Shown: positions 25,712 to 34,893, counted from the first letter of the stretch. The stretch is DNA of 64,000 nt from Rhizobium etli CFN 42 (GCF_000092045.1 NC_007761.1:3103001-3167000), one strand, 5' to 3'. Notes: generated from the sequence alone by a model not told the origin. Program-made: numbers and translations.

Positions 25712-27391
25712 ATGTCACAGTTCCTCAACAGCAAGGAAAACGCGGTCACTGAAGCAATCGACGGCCTTCTGGCCGCATCTGGTGGCGCGCTCAGCCGTCT
25801 TGACGGATATCCGCATATTCGCGTCGTCGTCCGTTCGGACTGGGACAGGAGCAAGGTTGCGATCGTCTCCGGCGGCGGTTCGGGACATGAACCCGCTCAC
25901 GCTGGCTTCGTCGGCAAAGGGATGCTCACCGCAGCCGTATGCGGCGATGTCTTTGCCTCCCCGAGCGTGGACGCGATCCTTGCCGGCATCCTGGCCGTCA
26001 CCGGACCGGCCGGCTGCCTGCTCATCGTCAAGAACTATACCGGCGACCGCCTCAATTTTGGTCTCGCAGCCGAGCGCGCACGCGCCTTTGGCTTGAACGT
26101 CAGCATGGTCATCGTGGACGATGACATCGCGCTGCCGGATCTTCCGCAATCCCGCGGCGTGGCGGGAACCCTGTTCGTTCACAAGATCGCGGGTGCGCTC
26201 GCCGAGAGCGGCGCCGACCTCGATGCGGTGACCAAAGCCGCGCGCCGGGTGATCGAAAACACCAGCTCGATCGGGATGTCGCTCGATACGTGCACGGTGC
26301 CTGGCTCTCCGAAGGAGAACCGAATTCCTGACGGCCATGCCGAGCTCGGTCTCGGCATTCACGGTGAAGCCGGTGTCGAGCAGGTCGAATATTCCGGTGC
26401 GAAGGGCGCGGTCGCCGCAATGGTCGAGCGTCTCGCGCAATCGATGGACGATCGATCTCACGTCGTCCTCGTGAACAACCTCGGCGGCACGTCGGTTCTG
26501 GAAATGTCGGTCGTCGTTCACGAACTTCTCCAATCGGCCGTCGCGGGCAAGATTTCACACATCATCGGACCGGCGCCCATGATGACGTCGCTCGACATGC
26601 AGGGATTTTCGATCTCGGTCTTCCCGGCCGGCAAAGCGGAACTGGAGCTGCTGTCCAAACCCGTTGAACTTGCCGCTTGGCCCGGCGTGACCGCAGTCAA
26701 GCCCGTTGCGGTGCTTTCGCTGCCGGACGGACTGACGCCGATCGCCCCGCTCGCATCAAGGCACGAACCCACGCGCCAGTTCCTGACGGATTGCTGCAAT
26801 CTGCTCATCGCGGCGGAGAGGGATCTGAATGCGCTTGATGCGAAGTCAGGCGACGGCGATACCGGTTCGACTTTGGCAGGTGCCGCCCGCGCGCTGATTG
26901 AGGCACTTGATCGCCTCCCCCTCTCCGATCACACGCAGCTCTTCCGGGCCATGGGGCAGGAACTCAGCCAGACCATGGGCGGCTCCTCGGGTGTGCTTCT
27001 CGCGATCTTCTTTGCCGCGGCCGGCGATGGCGCATCGAGCGGGCTGACCATTCGCGAAGCCCTGAAGGCGGGCCTCTCCCGAATGCAGGAGATCGGCGGC
27101 GCGCGTCTGGGCGACCGGACGATGGTTGATGCTCTCTCGCCCGCCTTGGATGCGCTCGATGTAGGATTTACCGCGGCTGCAGAAGCAGCGCGCGCCGGCG
27201 CGGACCTAACCGCTACGCTCGTTCATGCCAAGGCCGGACGCGCTGCATATATCAACGCCAAGCAGCTCGAAGGCCATACTGATCCCGGTGCGGAAGCGGT
27301 AGCCCGGCTCTTCGAATTCCTGGCTCTTCGTCCCGATGGGGCCGGAGAACGCCCGGATGGTCAGGCGATCGGCCTGCGCGTCACGGGTTGA
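25712..27391 (+). CDS. dhaKL: Fused ATP-dependent dihydroxyacetone kinase DhaKL
   Basis: 559 residues. The DhaK half (about 1-330) has GGGSGHEPAHAGFVG, KNYTGDRLNFGLA and the covalent substrate histidine H217 in LGLGIHGEAG. The DhaL half (about 365-550) has the Mg-ATP aspartates in DAKSGDGDTGSTLAGAA. Single-chain enzymes of this build use ATP, unlike the PTS-linked three-subunit kinase of E. coli. Product: dihydroxyacetone phosphate for glycolysis/gluconeogenesis. It ends the LacI-controlled transporter operon, 11 bp after ATPase 2, so the imported compound probably yields dihydroxyacetone or another short keto-sugar. Close kinases acting on L-erythrulose are an alternative. Confidence 0.92.
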   Translation: MSQFLNSKENAVTEAIDGLLAASGGALSRLDGYPHIRVVVRSDWDRSKVAIVSGGGSGHEPAHAGFVGKGMLTAAVCGDVFASPSVDAILAGILAVTGPAGCLLIVKNYTGDRLNFGLAAERARAFGLNVSMVIVDDDIALPDLPQSRGVAGTLFVHKIAGALAESGADLDAVTKAARRVIENTSSIGMSLDTCTVPGSPKENRIPDGHAELGLGIHGEAGVEQVEYSGAKGAVAAMVERLAQSMDDRSHVVLVNNLGGTSVLEMSVVVHELLQSAVAGKISHIIGPAPMMTSLDMQGFSISVFPAGKAELELLSKPVELAAWPGVTAVKPVAVLSLPDGLTPIAPLASRHEPTRQFLTDCCNLLIAAERDLNALDAKSGDGDTGSTLAGAARALIEALDRLPLSDHTQLFRAMGQELSQTMGGSSGVLLAIFFAAAGDGASSGLTIREALKAGLSRMQEIGGARLGDRTMVDALSPALDALDVGFTAAAEAARAGADLTATLVHAKAGRAAYINAKQLEGHTDPGAEAVARLFEFLALRPDGAGERPDGQAIGLRVTG

Positions 27392-27481
27392 ATGTCGACA
27401 ATCGAGATCATGGCGAAGGTCTGCAGCGACCGCTACGAACGCTGCCGGACATGCCTCTGCCATCAGACCGTTGCCGCTTGA
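27392..27481 (+). CDS. Possible 29-residue Cys-rich peptide after dhaKL
   Basis: ATG 27392 directly follows the dhaKL stop. The 29-residue frame ends in RYERCRTCLCHQTVAA, with four cysteines. No own Shine-Dalgarno is visible. It could be the remnant of a downstream gene or chance; a small hairpin-forming sequence follows (AGCGCTACCGGCGCT). Confidence 0.2.
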   Translation: MSTIEIMAKVCSDRYERCRTCLCHQTVAA

Positions 27482-27505
27482 CGAAACGGTGAAGCGCTAC
27501 CGGCG

Positions 27506-28528
27506 CTAGCTAGGGGAGACCGGCGAATGGGCGATGAAGACGGCCGCCGTGTTACGATGCGCTTCAGGCAAGCAGCCGAGCGCCACGAGTGTGGCTCTCA
27601 CCGCCTCGTCGATCGGTGTCTGCGGCTCCTTGCCGAGTTCGGCCACAAGCTTGGCGTTGTTCATCCTGAGCGGCACTTTCCAGAGATAGCGCATCTCGTT
27701 GATCTCCCGCATCAAGGGAATGAAGGGTGCGGCGAGCGGCACGATCCACCAGGGAAACCGCCCGATCTTTGCCTTGCCGCCGGCGACACGCTTGATCGCT
27801 TCTGCCATCTGCATGCCATCGGCATCCCAGAAGCCATCCATATGATAGAGGGCAAAAGGCGGCAGCCGATCGGCCCCCTCGATGAGCTGGGCGACGGTTT
27901 CCGCCATGTCGGCCAGATAGGTCCATTGATGGCCGACGCCGCGCCGCCCCGGATTCTTGATGGTGCCGACCGGCTTGCCCGGCGTCACCAACCCCGATGA
28001 GAACCAGCTATTGGCCGTTGCGCCCGGACCGAAGAAATCGCCGGCCCGGACGATGATCGCGCCAGTGCCGGATAGCGAAGCCGCCTTCAGCCGCTTCTCC
28101 ATCTCGACGCGGATCGCTCCCTTCTTTGTAATGGGATGCTGCGGACTTTCCTCCGTCGGCGACTGCAGGGCATCGGGACCGAAATTATAAACGTTGCCCG
28201 GCAGCACGATGCGGGCACCGACGACGCGAGCGGCAGCGATCGTATTGTCGAACATCGGCAGCACCAGCCTTTCCCAATCGCGATAGCCCGGCGGATTGAC
28301 CGCGTGGACAATCAGGCCAACACCTTCAGCCGCCTTCAGCACGTCGCCGGCATTCATTGCATCACCTTGCACCCATTCGAATGCCGGCTCGTTCTTCGAC
28401 GCCTTGGCGGCGTCACGGCTAAGCGCCCGGATGCGCCATCCGCGCGCCAGAAGCTTGCGCGCGATCGCGCCACCGATGCCGCCGGTCGCGCCGAGAACCA
28501 GTGCCGTGATCTTCGTCTCTCCATTCAT
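27506..28528 (-). CDS. NAD(P)-dependent epimerase/dehydratase family protein
   Basis: 340 residues from ATG 28528, 9 bp after AAGGAG; the upstream in-frame ATG 28537 overlaps that Shine-Dalgarno. An atypical/extended short-chain dehydrogenase: GATGGIGGAIARKLLARGW binds the nucleotide, and substrate-side segments include VNPPGYRDWERLVLPMFDNTIAAA and RAGDFFGPG. No canonical YxxxK is clear. It is divergent from the LysR gene at 28611, which may control it. Substrate unknown. Confidence 0.82.
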   Translation of the reverse strand: MNGETKITALVLGATGGIGGAIARKLLARGWRIRALSRDAAKASKNEPAFEWVQGDAMNAGDVLKAAEGVGLIVHAVNPPGYRDWERLVLPMFDNTIAAARVVGARIVLPGNVYNFGPDALQSPTEESPQHPITKKGAIRVEMEKRLKAASLSGTGAIIVRAGDFFGPGATANSWFSSGLVTPGKPVGTIKNPGRRGVGHQWTYLADMAETVAQLIEGADRLPPFALYHMDGFWDADGMQMAEAIKRVAGGKAKIGRFPWWIVPLAAPFIPLMREINEMRYLWKVPLRMNNAKLVAELGKEPQTPIDEAVRATLVALGCLPEAHRNTAAVFIAHSPVSPS

Positions 28529-28610
28529 CGCAATCATCTCCTTCAATTGCATGAGATGACTATGCTCCTGCCTGCAGATAAACAAAATTGACGAAATAAA
28601 TTGATCAGCT

Positions 28611-29561
28611 ATGCAAAAACATATGACACTTGAACCAAGCTGGGATTTCTACCGCAGTTTCCTGACCGTGCTCCAGCGGGGGTCGCTTTCGGCGGCCGCA
28701 CGCGAACTGGGGCTGACCCAGCCGACCATTGGCCGCCATGTCGATGCTCTGGAACAGGCGATCGGCGTCGAGCTCTTCATCCGGTCGCCGAACGGCCTCG
28801 TGCCGACCGACGCCGCACAGGCGCTGAAACCCTATGCCGAAACGCTGGCGGCAACCGCCGCCGCTCTTTTGCGCACGGCATCCGGCGAGCGAGAGAGGGT
28901 AGCCGGAACGGTAAGGCTCAGCGCCAGCGAGGTTGTCGCCGTCGAAGTCCTGCCTCGGATTCTCGGGCCCCTGCAGGAAGCCTATCCCGAACTCCACATC
29001 GAGCTCTCGGCATCCGATGCGATCGAAGATCTGGTAAATCGCGAGGCCGATATCGCCGTACGCATGGCCGAGCCGCAGCAGGATGCCCTCATCGTACGCT
29101 GCATCGGCGACATCCCGATCGCCTTCCACGCCCACCGCCGCTATCTCGAACGGCACGGCATTCCGCAAACCATGGCAGACCTCGTCAACCACCGGCTCAT
29201 CGGCTTCGACCGGCAGACGGCCTACGTCCGCATGGTGATGAAGCGCTATCCGGCGCCCGAAGGCATCAAATTCTCCTACAGGACCGACAGCAATCTTGCC
29301 CAGCTCTCCGCAATCCGCGCCGGCGTCGGCATTGGTCTCTGCCAGATCGGACTGGCACGAGAAAACCCCGACCTCGTGCATGTCCTGCCCGATGCGTTCG
29401 AGATTCCGCTCGGCACATGGGTGGTCATGCACGAAAGCCTGAGGACCTCACCGCGCTGCCGCGTCACTTTCGACGCGCTGGTCAAGGGGCTCCGGGATTA
29501 CGTCATTCCACCGGCGCGCAAGCGGAAATCGAGATCGATTTTCGATGAAAATCATGGGTAA
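28611..29561 (+). CDS. LysR family transcriptional regulator
   Basis: 316 residues from ATG 28611 (ATG 28623 possible; no strong Shine-Dalgarno for either). Helix-turn-helix WDFYRSFLTVLQRGSLSAAARELGLTQPTIGRHVDALEQAIG, then a type 2 periplasmic-binding effector domain. It shares an 82-bp intergenic region with the divergent reductase gene, the usual LysR layout. Effector unknown. Confidence 0.92.
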   Translation: MQKHMTLEPSWDFYRSFLTVLQRGSLSAAARELGLTQPTIGRHVDALEQAIGVELFIRSPNGLVPTDAAQALKPYAETLAATAAALLRTASGERERVAGTVRLSASEVVAVEVLPRILGPLQEAYPELHIELSASDAIEDLVNREADIAVRMAEPQQDALIVRCIGDIPIAFHAHRRYLERHGIPQTMADLVNHRLIGFDRQTAYVRMVMKRYPAPEGIKFSYRTDSNLAQLSAIRAGVGIGLCQIGLARENPDLVHVLPDAFEIPLGTWVVMHESLRTSPRCRVTFDALVKGLRDYVIPPARKRKSRSIFDENHG

Positions 29562-29585
29562 TCGCAGCATCCTATGGAGATAACG

Positions 29586-30089
29586 ATGCACAAGCCGGTT
29601 GAACTCGTGAGCTATGACAGGGAATGGCCGGAAGCCTTCCAGCGCATCCGAGCCAATCTGTTGGCCTTGCTACCGCAGGCGCTCGCCATCGATCACGTCG
29701 GCAGCACCGCCATACCTGATATGACCGCCAAGCCGCTTATCGATATCGACATCGTTCTTCCTGGTCTCGAGCATATCGAGAGTGCGACACAGGTGCTTCT
29801 CTCGCAAGACTACGAGCCGCGCGGCAACCGCTATGACGACGAGGTTTGGGCATTTTTGTCGAGAGATTCGGTGCCGGCCGAACGGGTCTACCTTTGCCCG
29901 GCCGGCAACGGCACGCATGGAAACAGGCTGGCTTTCCGGGATTATCTCATCGCGCATCCCGAGGCGGCGGCCGATTATGCCGCGCTGAAACGCAGGCTGG
30001 CAGCTGAATTCCGAACGGACGGCGATCGCTATACCGCTGAGAAGCGCGAATTTGTCGATACGATCGTCACGCGGGCATTGAGGGGCTAG
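29586..30089 (+). CDS. GrpB family protein (UPF0157, nucleotidyltransferase fold)
   Basis: 167 residues from ATG 29586 (GGAGA upstream). Carries the family motif IDHVGSTAIPDMTAKPLIDIDIVL, resembling the GS..D.D active site of nucleotidyltransferases, and the later FRDYLIAHPEAAADYAALKRRLA. Related proteins act in dephospho-CoA-like or unknown nucleotidyl transfers; no reaction can be assigned. It follows the LysR gene by 24 bp. Confidence 0.88.
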   Translation: MHKPVELVSYDREWPEAFQRIRANLLALLPQALAIDHVGSTAIPDMTAKPLIDIDIVLPGLEHIESATQVLLSQDYEPRGNRYDDEVWAFLSRDSVPAERVYLCPAGNGTHGNRLAFRDYLIAHPEAAADYAALKRRLAAEFRTDGDRYTAEKREFVDTIVTRALRG

Positions 30090-30193
30090 GTGCATGTCGC
30101 GCAAAAGCGTGCGCGGTTTTGCGATAACGGCATGCACAAAAACAAGGACCTAAATCGCAGCGAGCGAATCTGAAAGATCGCGACGCGCATTAG
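30090..30193. repeat. Rhizobial intergenic palindromic element, second type
   Basis: TGCATGTCGCGCAAAA-N8-GGTTTTGCGATAACGGCATGCA forms an imperfect hairpin, followed by AAAACAAGGACCTAAA and GCGACGCGCATTAGG. I recognise this as a pattern frequent between Rhizobium genes; only this clear copy is in the window, with a short similar fragment (CCTAAAGCACGTCGCA) near 18751. Confidence 0.5.
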
Positions 30194-30195
30194 GG

Positions 30196-30483
30196 TTAAT
30201 GTCCAGCACTCGGCGAGGCTCCAGCCGATCGCTCCTGCCACAAGCCATCGACCACCTCGGTTTCCGGCCGGTCACCGCCTTCGGCATATTCCTCATGCCA
30301 TTTGCCGTTTTCGTCCTGCCAGCTGATCTCGGCGGAATCGCCCCCGACCTGCTGTTCGGCCGCGACGATGCGCGCAGCTTCGAGCGCCTCGGCATGGGTC
30401 GGGAATGCCTCGGAATAGACGCCTCCCAGCCTGTAGGCCCAACCGCCGTCATGCGGCACGACTTCATAGACCACCTTGATCAT
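30196..30483 (-). CDS. DUF2188 domain-containing small protein
   Basis: 95 residues. The first two thirds follow the DUF2188 pattern: YEVVPHDGGWAYRLGGVYSEAFPTHAEALEAARIVAAEQQ, then a polar stretch SAEISWQDENGKWHEEYAEGG. Soluble, acidic, no signal peptide. Function unknown. The 230 bp between it and the antiporter gene hold no other gene. Confidence 0.8.
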   Translation of the reverse strand: MIKVVYEVVPHDGGWAYRLGGVYSEAFPTHAEALEAARIVAAEQQVGGDSAEISWQDENGKWHEEYAEGGDRPETEVVDGLWQERSAGASPSAGH

Positions 30484-30713
30484 GCATCCGTCTCCTCATC
30501 ATCTTGTTGCGCATTCGCATGCTTCCGGACAGGGTCCGGATCATCGCGGCCGCGTGACGAGAATTCGAGGACGCCGCGATCTGCTTTCCGGCCCCGATGG
30601 CGTTAGTATTCCATTAAACGCCGAAGACTGCAAATAGCAGAGTGCCGCCGCGTGCTTCCCATCCGAAATCAGTGACTTAGTTAAAAGGCGTGAATCGCAA
30701 CGGGAGCTGAGAT

Positions 30714-31811
30714 TTGGGCATCGCATCACGCCTTAAAGAGGAGAAGTTTCTGATCACTGCACTCGTCGTCGTCGTGACCGCTTATCTTCTGGAGCATACG
30801 GTCATGGAGATGGGGCGCGGTCTGGCGCTCATCGCCGCCGCAGGACTCGTCGCCACCATCGTACTCGCTTCGATCCGCGTCGCCCATCATGCCGAACTGC
30901 TCGCAGTCAAGGTCGGCGATCCCTACGGCACGATGATCCTGACACTTTCGGCTCTCACCGTCGAAGTCATCATTCTCGCCATCATGATGAGCGGCGAGAG
31001 CTCTTCGACGCTGGTGCGCGACACGATCTATTCGGCCCTGATGTTCGATATCAACGGCATTCTCGGCCTCGCTGCCCTTTTGGGGGGCCTGAAGCACGGG
31101 GAGCAGCCCTACAACGACAATTCGGGCAAGACCTATGGCGTGATGATCCTCACCGCCATGGGCATTTCGATGATCGTGCCGGAATTCGTGCCGCGAGATA
31201 AATGGCATTATTATTCCGCCTTCACCATCGTCGCGATGATTGCGCTTTACGGCCTCTTCCTGCGCATGCAGGTCGGCCAGCACAGCTATTTTTTCAGCTA
31301 TAGCTATCCGCGCTCCGAGCGAAAGAAGGAAAGTCACGACGGACACGACGCTGACGGACCGGCCGCCGTCTCGATTGCCACCATTCTCGTCGGCGTCGTT
31401 ATCATCGGCCTGCTGGCGGAATTCATGTCGGCCTTCATGACCGAAGGCTTGCGCGACAGCGGCGCGCCAATCGCGGTGACCGCTGTCGTCGTCGCGGCTA
31501 TTTCCGCCGCTCCCGAAATCCTGACCGCCTTGCGGGCGGCGCTCAAGAACCGAATGCAGGCGGCCGTCAACATCGCCATGGGCGCCTCGCTATCGACGGT
31601 GATCCTGACTGTGCCCGTGATGGAGGCGATCGCACTGTATACCGGCCAGCCCTTCATCATGGCGATGACGCCGGTGCAGACGGTGATGGTGACGATCACC
31701 TTGATTGCCGCCGCGATCAACCTCAACGACGGCGAGACAAACGCCATTGAGGGTATGACGCATTTCATCCTCTTCGCCACCTTCGTCATGCTGACGGCGC
31801 TGGGGCTCTGA
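30714..31811 (+). CDS. Calcium/cation:proton antiporter, y4hA/ChaA type
   Basis: 365 residues from TTG 30714, with GGGAG 7 bp upstream. Eleven or so hydrophobic segments and the two CaCA alpha-repeats: LTLSALTVEVIILAIM in the first half and AAISAAPEILTALRAALKNRMQAAVNIAMGASLSTVILTVP in the second. A histidine/charged loop (RSERKKESHDGHDADGP) separates the halves. Expected to expel Ca2+ or Na+/K+ in exchange for protons at the inner membrane. Similar to 'ionic transporter y4hA' of NGR234. Confidence 0.9.
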   Translation: MGIASRLKEEKFLITALVVVVTAYLLEHTVMEMGRGLALIAAAGLVATIVLASIRVAHHAELLAVKVGDPYGTMILTLSALTVEVIILAIMMSGESSSTLVRDTIYSALMFDINGILGLAALLGGLKHGEQPYNDNSGKTYGVMILTAMGISMIVPEFVPRDKWHYYSAFTIVAMIALYGLFLRMQVGQHSYFFSYSYPRSERKKESHDGHDADGPAAVSIATILVGVVIIGLLAEFMSAFMTEGLRDSGAPIAVTAVVVAAISAAPEILTALRAALKNRMQAAVNIAMGASLSTVILTVPVMEAIALYTGQPFIMAMTPVQTVMVTITLIAAAINLNDGETNAIEGMTHFILFATFVMLTALGL

Positions 31812-31850
31812 GGCCCCCCTTCCCGCGGAGGAAGGGAAAGAACAGGCTGC

Positions 31851-32540
31851 TTAGGCGGGCTGTTGGGCGAAGAGCAGGCGTTCGCGGGCTGCGAACCATT
31901 CCTCGGCGTAATCGTCGTTCTTATATTCCTCGAAATACGGCCCGCCATCGGTGAAGTGGACGTTCTTGGCGTCTTCGCGGTAGTCGTATTCATTGACGAG
32001 GTAATTCCACGTCACCGGCAATTCGCCGATGAGGTCTTCATTTTCCAGCCATTTGAACTGATGGAGTTGCAGCCCGGCGGCGGTATTGACGTAATCAGGC
32101 GTCAGCGCGCGGCATTCGTCATTGTTGAAGAGGATGAAGCTCGACCAATTCTTCTTTTCGTATTTGGTCTGTACCTGGCCGAGGAACTTGGTGTCGATCT
32201 TCGGCTGGTAATCGTGTTTGACGCACATGACGGCGTAACGCTCGTCGCGCAATGCCCAAAGCTCGGCGATATCCGCACGCATCAGCATGTCGCAATCCAT
32301 GAAGATGCTCCAGCCCTCGTAACCGCTGAGATAGGGCGTCAGGAAACGCGAGAAGGAAAACTCCGTTGATTGCAGCGCGTTGCGCTCGCGGGTGAAAATC
32401 CCGCCAAGATTGGAGAGCGCAATGAGCGAGAACTCGACCGGGATCGACGACTTCTCGATGATGCTCTGCACGAGAACGTGGTAGGCGACCACTTCCTTGG
32501 GATCGAATCCCACGAAAATTCGGACGGTCTTTTGTTCCAT
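31851..32540 (-). CDS. Glycosyltransferase, probable surface polysaccharide
   Basis: 229 residues, GT-A-like, with the DxD sugar-nucleotide motif in WSIFMDCDMLM and an upstream VRIFVGFDPKEVVAYHVLVQSIIEKSS. Soluble, no membrane segments. It lies in a run of three minus-strand genes with glycosyltransferase character (31851-34458) that probably decorate LPS or capsule. Donor and acceptor unknown. Confidence 0.75.
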   Translation of the reverse strand: MEQKTVRIFVGFDPKEVVAYHVLVQSIIEKSSIPVEFSLIALSNLGGIFTRERNALQSTEFSFSRFLTPYLSGYEGWSIFMDCDMLMRADIAELWALRDERYAVMCVKHDYQPKIDTKFLGQVQTKYEKKNWSSFILFNNDECRALTPDYVNTAAGLQLHQFKWLENEDLIGELPVTWNYLVNEYDYREDAKNVHFTDGGPYFEEYKNDDYAEEWFAARERLLFAQQPA

Positions 32541-32635
32541 TGTCCACCTCGATCGTCAGTATAGAGAGATGAATTGATTGGTATCGGAAACAGCTTTCTT
32601 GGCCACCTACGCCTAATAGCAGAGGCCTGCGACAG

Positions 32636-33505
32636 TCATCCCCTGGACTTTTCGAGAAAGCGCTGCTTGCGGGTTTTCGGTTTGAACCGCCGAAAGAAAT
32701 TGTCGACGGCGCGGATGAATTTGGTGACGGACATCAGCCTGTCGATCTGGCTGTTCGTATTGTCGAGCCGCTCGGACAAGACCTCAGCCGCGGTCATCGC
32801 GATCTCGATCGGCGGCACCTCAGGAAACCGTTTGGCGAGCGCCGAATAGGGGCTGACATCGACGCCGCCCATCATCGAGATCGAGCCCATGCGCGCGAAG
32901 AGACGCAGGAAGATCTGCTCGAACGTCCAATCATGCACGTCGAACACCTTCCACTTCTCGCTCCGCTTCGCCGAAAAGCCGGCAAGCAGGATCTTGCCTG
33001 GCAACTGCAAATCGGCGAGCCACAACGCTACAGCAAAGCCGCTCGTCGCGATCTTGCCGACCGGATAGAGATCGGCGAGCATTTGCGTCAGATCAAGGTG
33101 ACGGGCCTTAGCGCCTTCGAAGCAGCTCTTTTCGCTGAAATTTTCCTCGACGGAAACTCGGATGTTGACGATGCCGAGGAAATCGTCGCCGCCAAAGAAG
33201 CGCAAGACATCGGCCGCCTCGCGCCGGTGGACGATATGGGCGCCCATCACGTCGCTGCGGGCAACCAGCATGGAATGGCCGACGAAGGGTTCGTCGAGCA
33301 CCTTGTAGACCTTGTTGAAGAAGACGTAGAGCGCCGTCTCCGGCAATTCGCTCCGCAGCCGTTCGATATCGACCGCCTCGCTGTTTGCCACCAGCACGAT
33401 GTGGGAATAGCCCGACAACAGCGCCTTCCACGCTTCCGGCGTCAGGAAATTGAAGCCGCCATCCGGAGCGGTCGTAGCCTTGTTATCGCTGGGGATTGCT
33501 TCCAT
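32636..33505 (-). CDS. Putative glycosyltransferase with a sialyltransferase-like motif
   Basis: 289 residues. No DxD is evident. The segment KIATSGFAVALWLADLQLPGKILLAGFSAKRSEKWKVFDVHDWTFEQ resembles the small sialylmotif (SG-x-n-G-F ... H) of GT29/Kdo-handling enzymes. The N-terminus has HIVLVANSEAV, which resembles a nucleotide-sugar fold. A basic C-terminus (RRFKPKTRKQRFLEKSRG) could touch membranes. The placement between two glycosyltransferases supports a surface-glycan role; the exact family is uncertain. Confidence 0.55.
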   Translation of the reverse strand: MEAIPSDNKATTAPDGGFNFLTPEAWKALLSGYSHIVLVANSEAVDIERLRSELPETALYVFFNKVYKVLDEPFVGHSMLVARSDVMGAHIVHRREAADVLRFFGGDDFLGIVNIRVSVEENFSEKSCFEGAKARHLDLTQMLADLYPVGKIATSGFAVALWLADLQLPGKILLAGFSAKRSEKWKVFDVHDWTFEQIFLRLFARMGSISMMGGVDVSPYSALAKRFPEVPPIEIAMTAAEVLSERLDNTNSQIDRLMSVTKFIRAVDNFFRRFKPKTRKQRFLEKSRG

Positions 33506-33552
33506 ATCACCTCACATGCACATTCCAAGGACGACGCGCGCCGCCCGCCCGA

Positions 33553-34458
33553 CTAGCTGTTGCTGAAATAGGCGCGCATCCGGGCAAGCCGCGTCAGGCC
33601 GCCGATCTGCTTTCCCACATGCGAGAGGAAGCCCGCCACTCGGTCCGTTCTCGAGGGTTGCCTGCAGAAAGACGCCCAGGGTGTGTTGCGAAGATCATCG
33701 GCATAACGATTGGCCATCCGCCGGTGCACCCAGGGAACGTTCGCCTGCCACGGCTTCTTGCGGCCGGTAAAATGAAAGATGGCCGGCCGATCGACGAAAG
33801 GCAACAGGCCCGTCTGCGTATTCCAGCGCGGATCGAGCACCAGCCAGTCACCGTCGAAAGTGACGTTCAGCGCATCCTGGTCGTTGTTCTCGAACAGGTG
33901 CGATCGCTCCTTGAAGATTTCCCGGGTTCTGGGGAAGAGCCCCCTCGCTCGGCAAGCCGACCAGTCAAACAGCAATACGCCGGCATTGAAGTAGCGGCCG
34001 CCCTCGCCCATGCCGATCTTGCGCTGGCGCGCGCCTGATTTCTCGGGAAAGGCCATGACATAGTCGTCGACGGCGGCAAGCGCCTTGCCTTGAAAATCAA
34101 GAGTGAAGAGTTCATCGACGGGCGCAACCGCCAGCACGTCGGCATCGAGGTAAAGCAGGCGCTCGATATGGTCTGGTATATCCCGATCCATATAGAGCCG
34201 CGCCAGCGTGGCGGCGGACCAGCGGCCCCGCGCCTGGAGGCCGGTATCTGGCGTCTCATAGGGCAATACCCTGATCGCCATACCATGAAGCCGCCCAAAA
34301 TTTTCGACCTCGGCGACCTCGTGCGGCTTGAGGTCGATGCCGAGAAGCAGGAACTCTACATCAGCATTCGTAAGATTGCGCTTGACGGAAAGCAGAGTGC
34401 AGCAGGCGGCCGGCAGCATGTTAACGTCAGAACATACAATGACGGCACTCTGCTGCAA
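33553..34458 (-). CDS. Family 8 glycosyltransferase
   Basis: About 301 residues if started at TTG 34458; the frame is open to GTG 34554, and the true start is uncertain. GT8 hallmarks: SAVIVCSDVNMLPAACCTLLSVKRN at the N-terminus, RLLYLDADVLAVAPVDELF (DxD), YFNAGVLLFDW, NNDQDALNVTFDGDWLVLDPRWN and IFHFTGRKKPW. Members transfer galactose or glucose to LPS core with retention. Most upstream of the three minus-strand glycosyltransferase-type genes. Confidence 0.82.
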   Translation of the reverse strand: MQQSAVIVCSDVNMLPAACCTLLSVKRNLTNADVEFLLLGIDLKPHEVAEVENFGRLHGMAIRVLPYETPDTGLQARGRWSAATLARLYMDRDIPDHIERLLYLDADVLAVAPVDELFTLDFQGKALAAVDDYVMAFPEKSGARQRKIGMGEGGRYFNAGVLLFDWSACRARGLFPRTREIFKERSHLFENNDQDALNVTFDGDWLVLDPRWNTQTGLLPFVDRPAIFHFTGRKKPWQANVPWVHRRMANRYADDLRNTPWASFCRQPSRTDRVAGFLSHVGKQIGGLTRLARMRAYFSNS

Positions 34459-34638
34459 AATCCGGCCCCCCGAAGCGGCAATTTGAACTTGGTGCCGGAT
34501 ATCTAGTTGGTTTGGCGTCCGCCCGCAACCGCAGATCACCCGCCCCACCGGCACCCCCCGTCACGTTTTGAATCGGAATTCAACGACTTGCGAGGCGAAG
34601 CGGATTCAATGCGGCAACGCCTTGACTCGGGATGTGAG

Positions 34639-34893
34639 CTATAGTCGCAATGCCAGAGGATGACCGACGAGCAGCCGGTCGACGGTGGCGAGTTGCAAGC
34701 CTTCGACCTTGCACTGCGCCAGCAGCAGCCGATCAAAGGGATAGCGCGCCTCCGGCTCGGGGTTGGCGGCGGTGATGACGTGTGGGACATCGACAGGCAG
34801 GATGGTCAACCCGGTCTCAAGCGGCAATCCCGGCTGCAATTTGCCAAGTCTTGTCTTGATGGCAATTTCCCAGAGGCTGGCGACACTGACGAA
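34639..34893 (-). pseudogene. PIN-domain (VapC-type) toxin, N-terminus deleted
   Basis: The 84 residues FVSVASLWEIAIKTRLGKLQPGLP...RYPFDRLLLAQCKVEGLQLATVDRLL match the C-terminal two thirds of a PIN ribonuclease toxin. The first ~50 residues, with the catalytic DTH motif, are missing. Upstream residues in the same frame belong to the antisense or alternate frame of the antitoxin. No start codon with a Shine-Dalgarno fits, so the toxin is probably dead. Confidence 0.75.
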
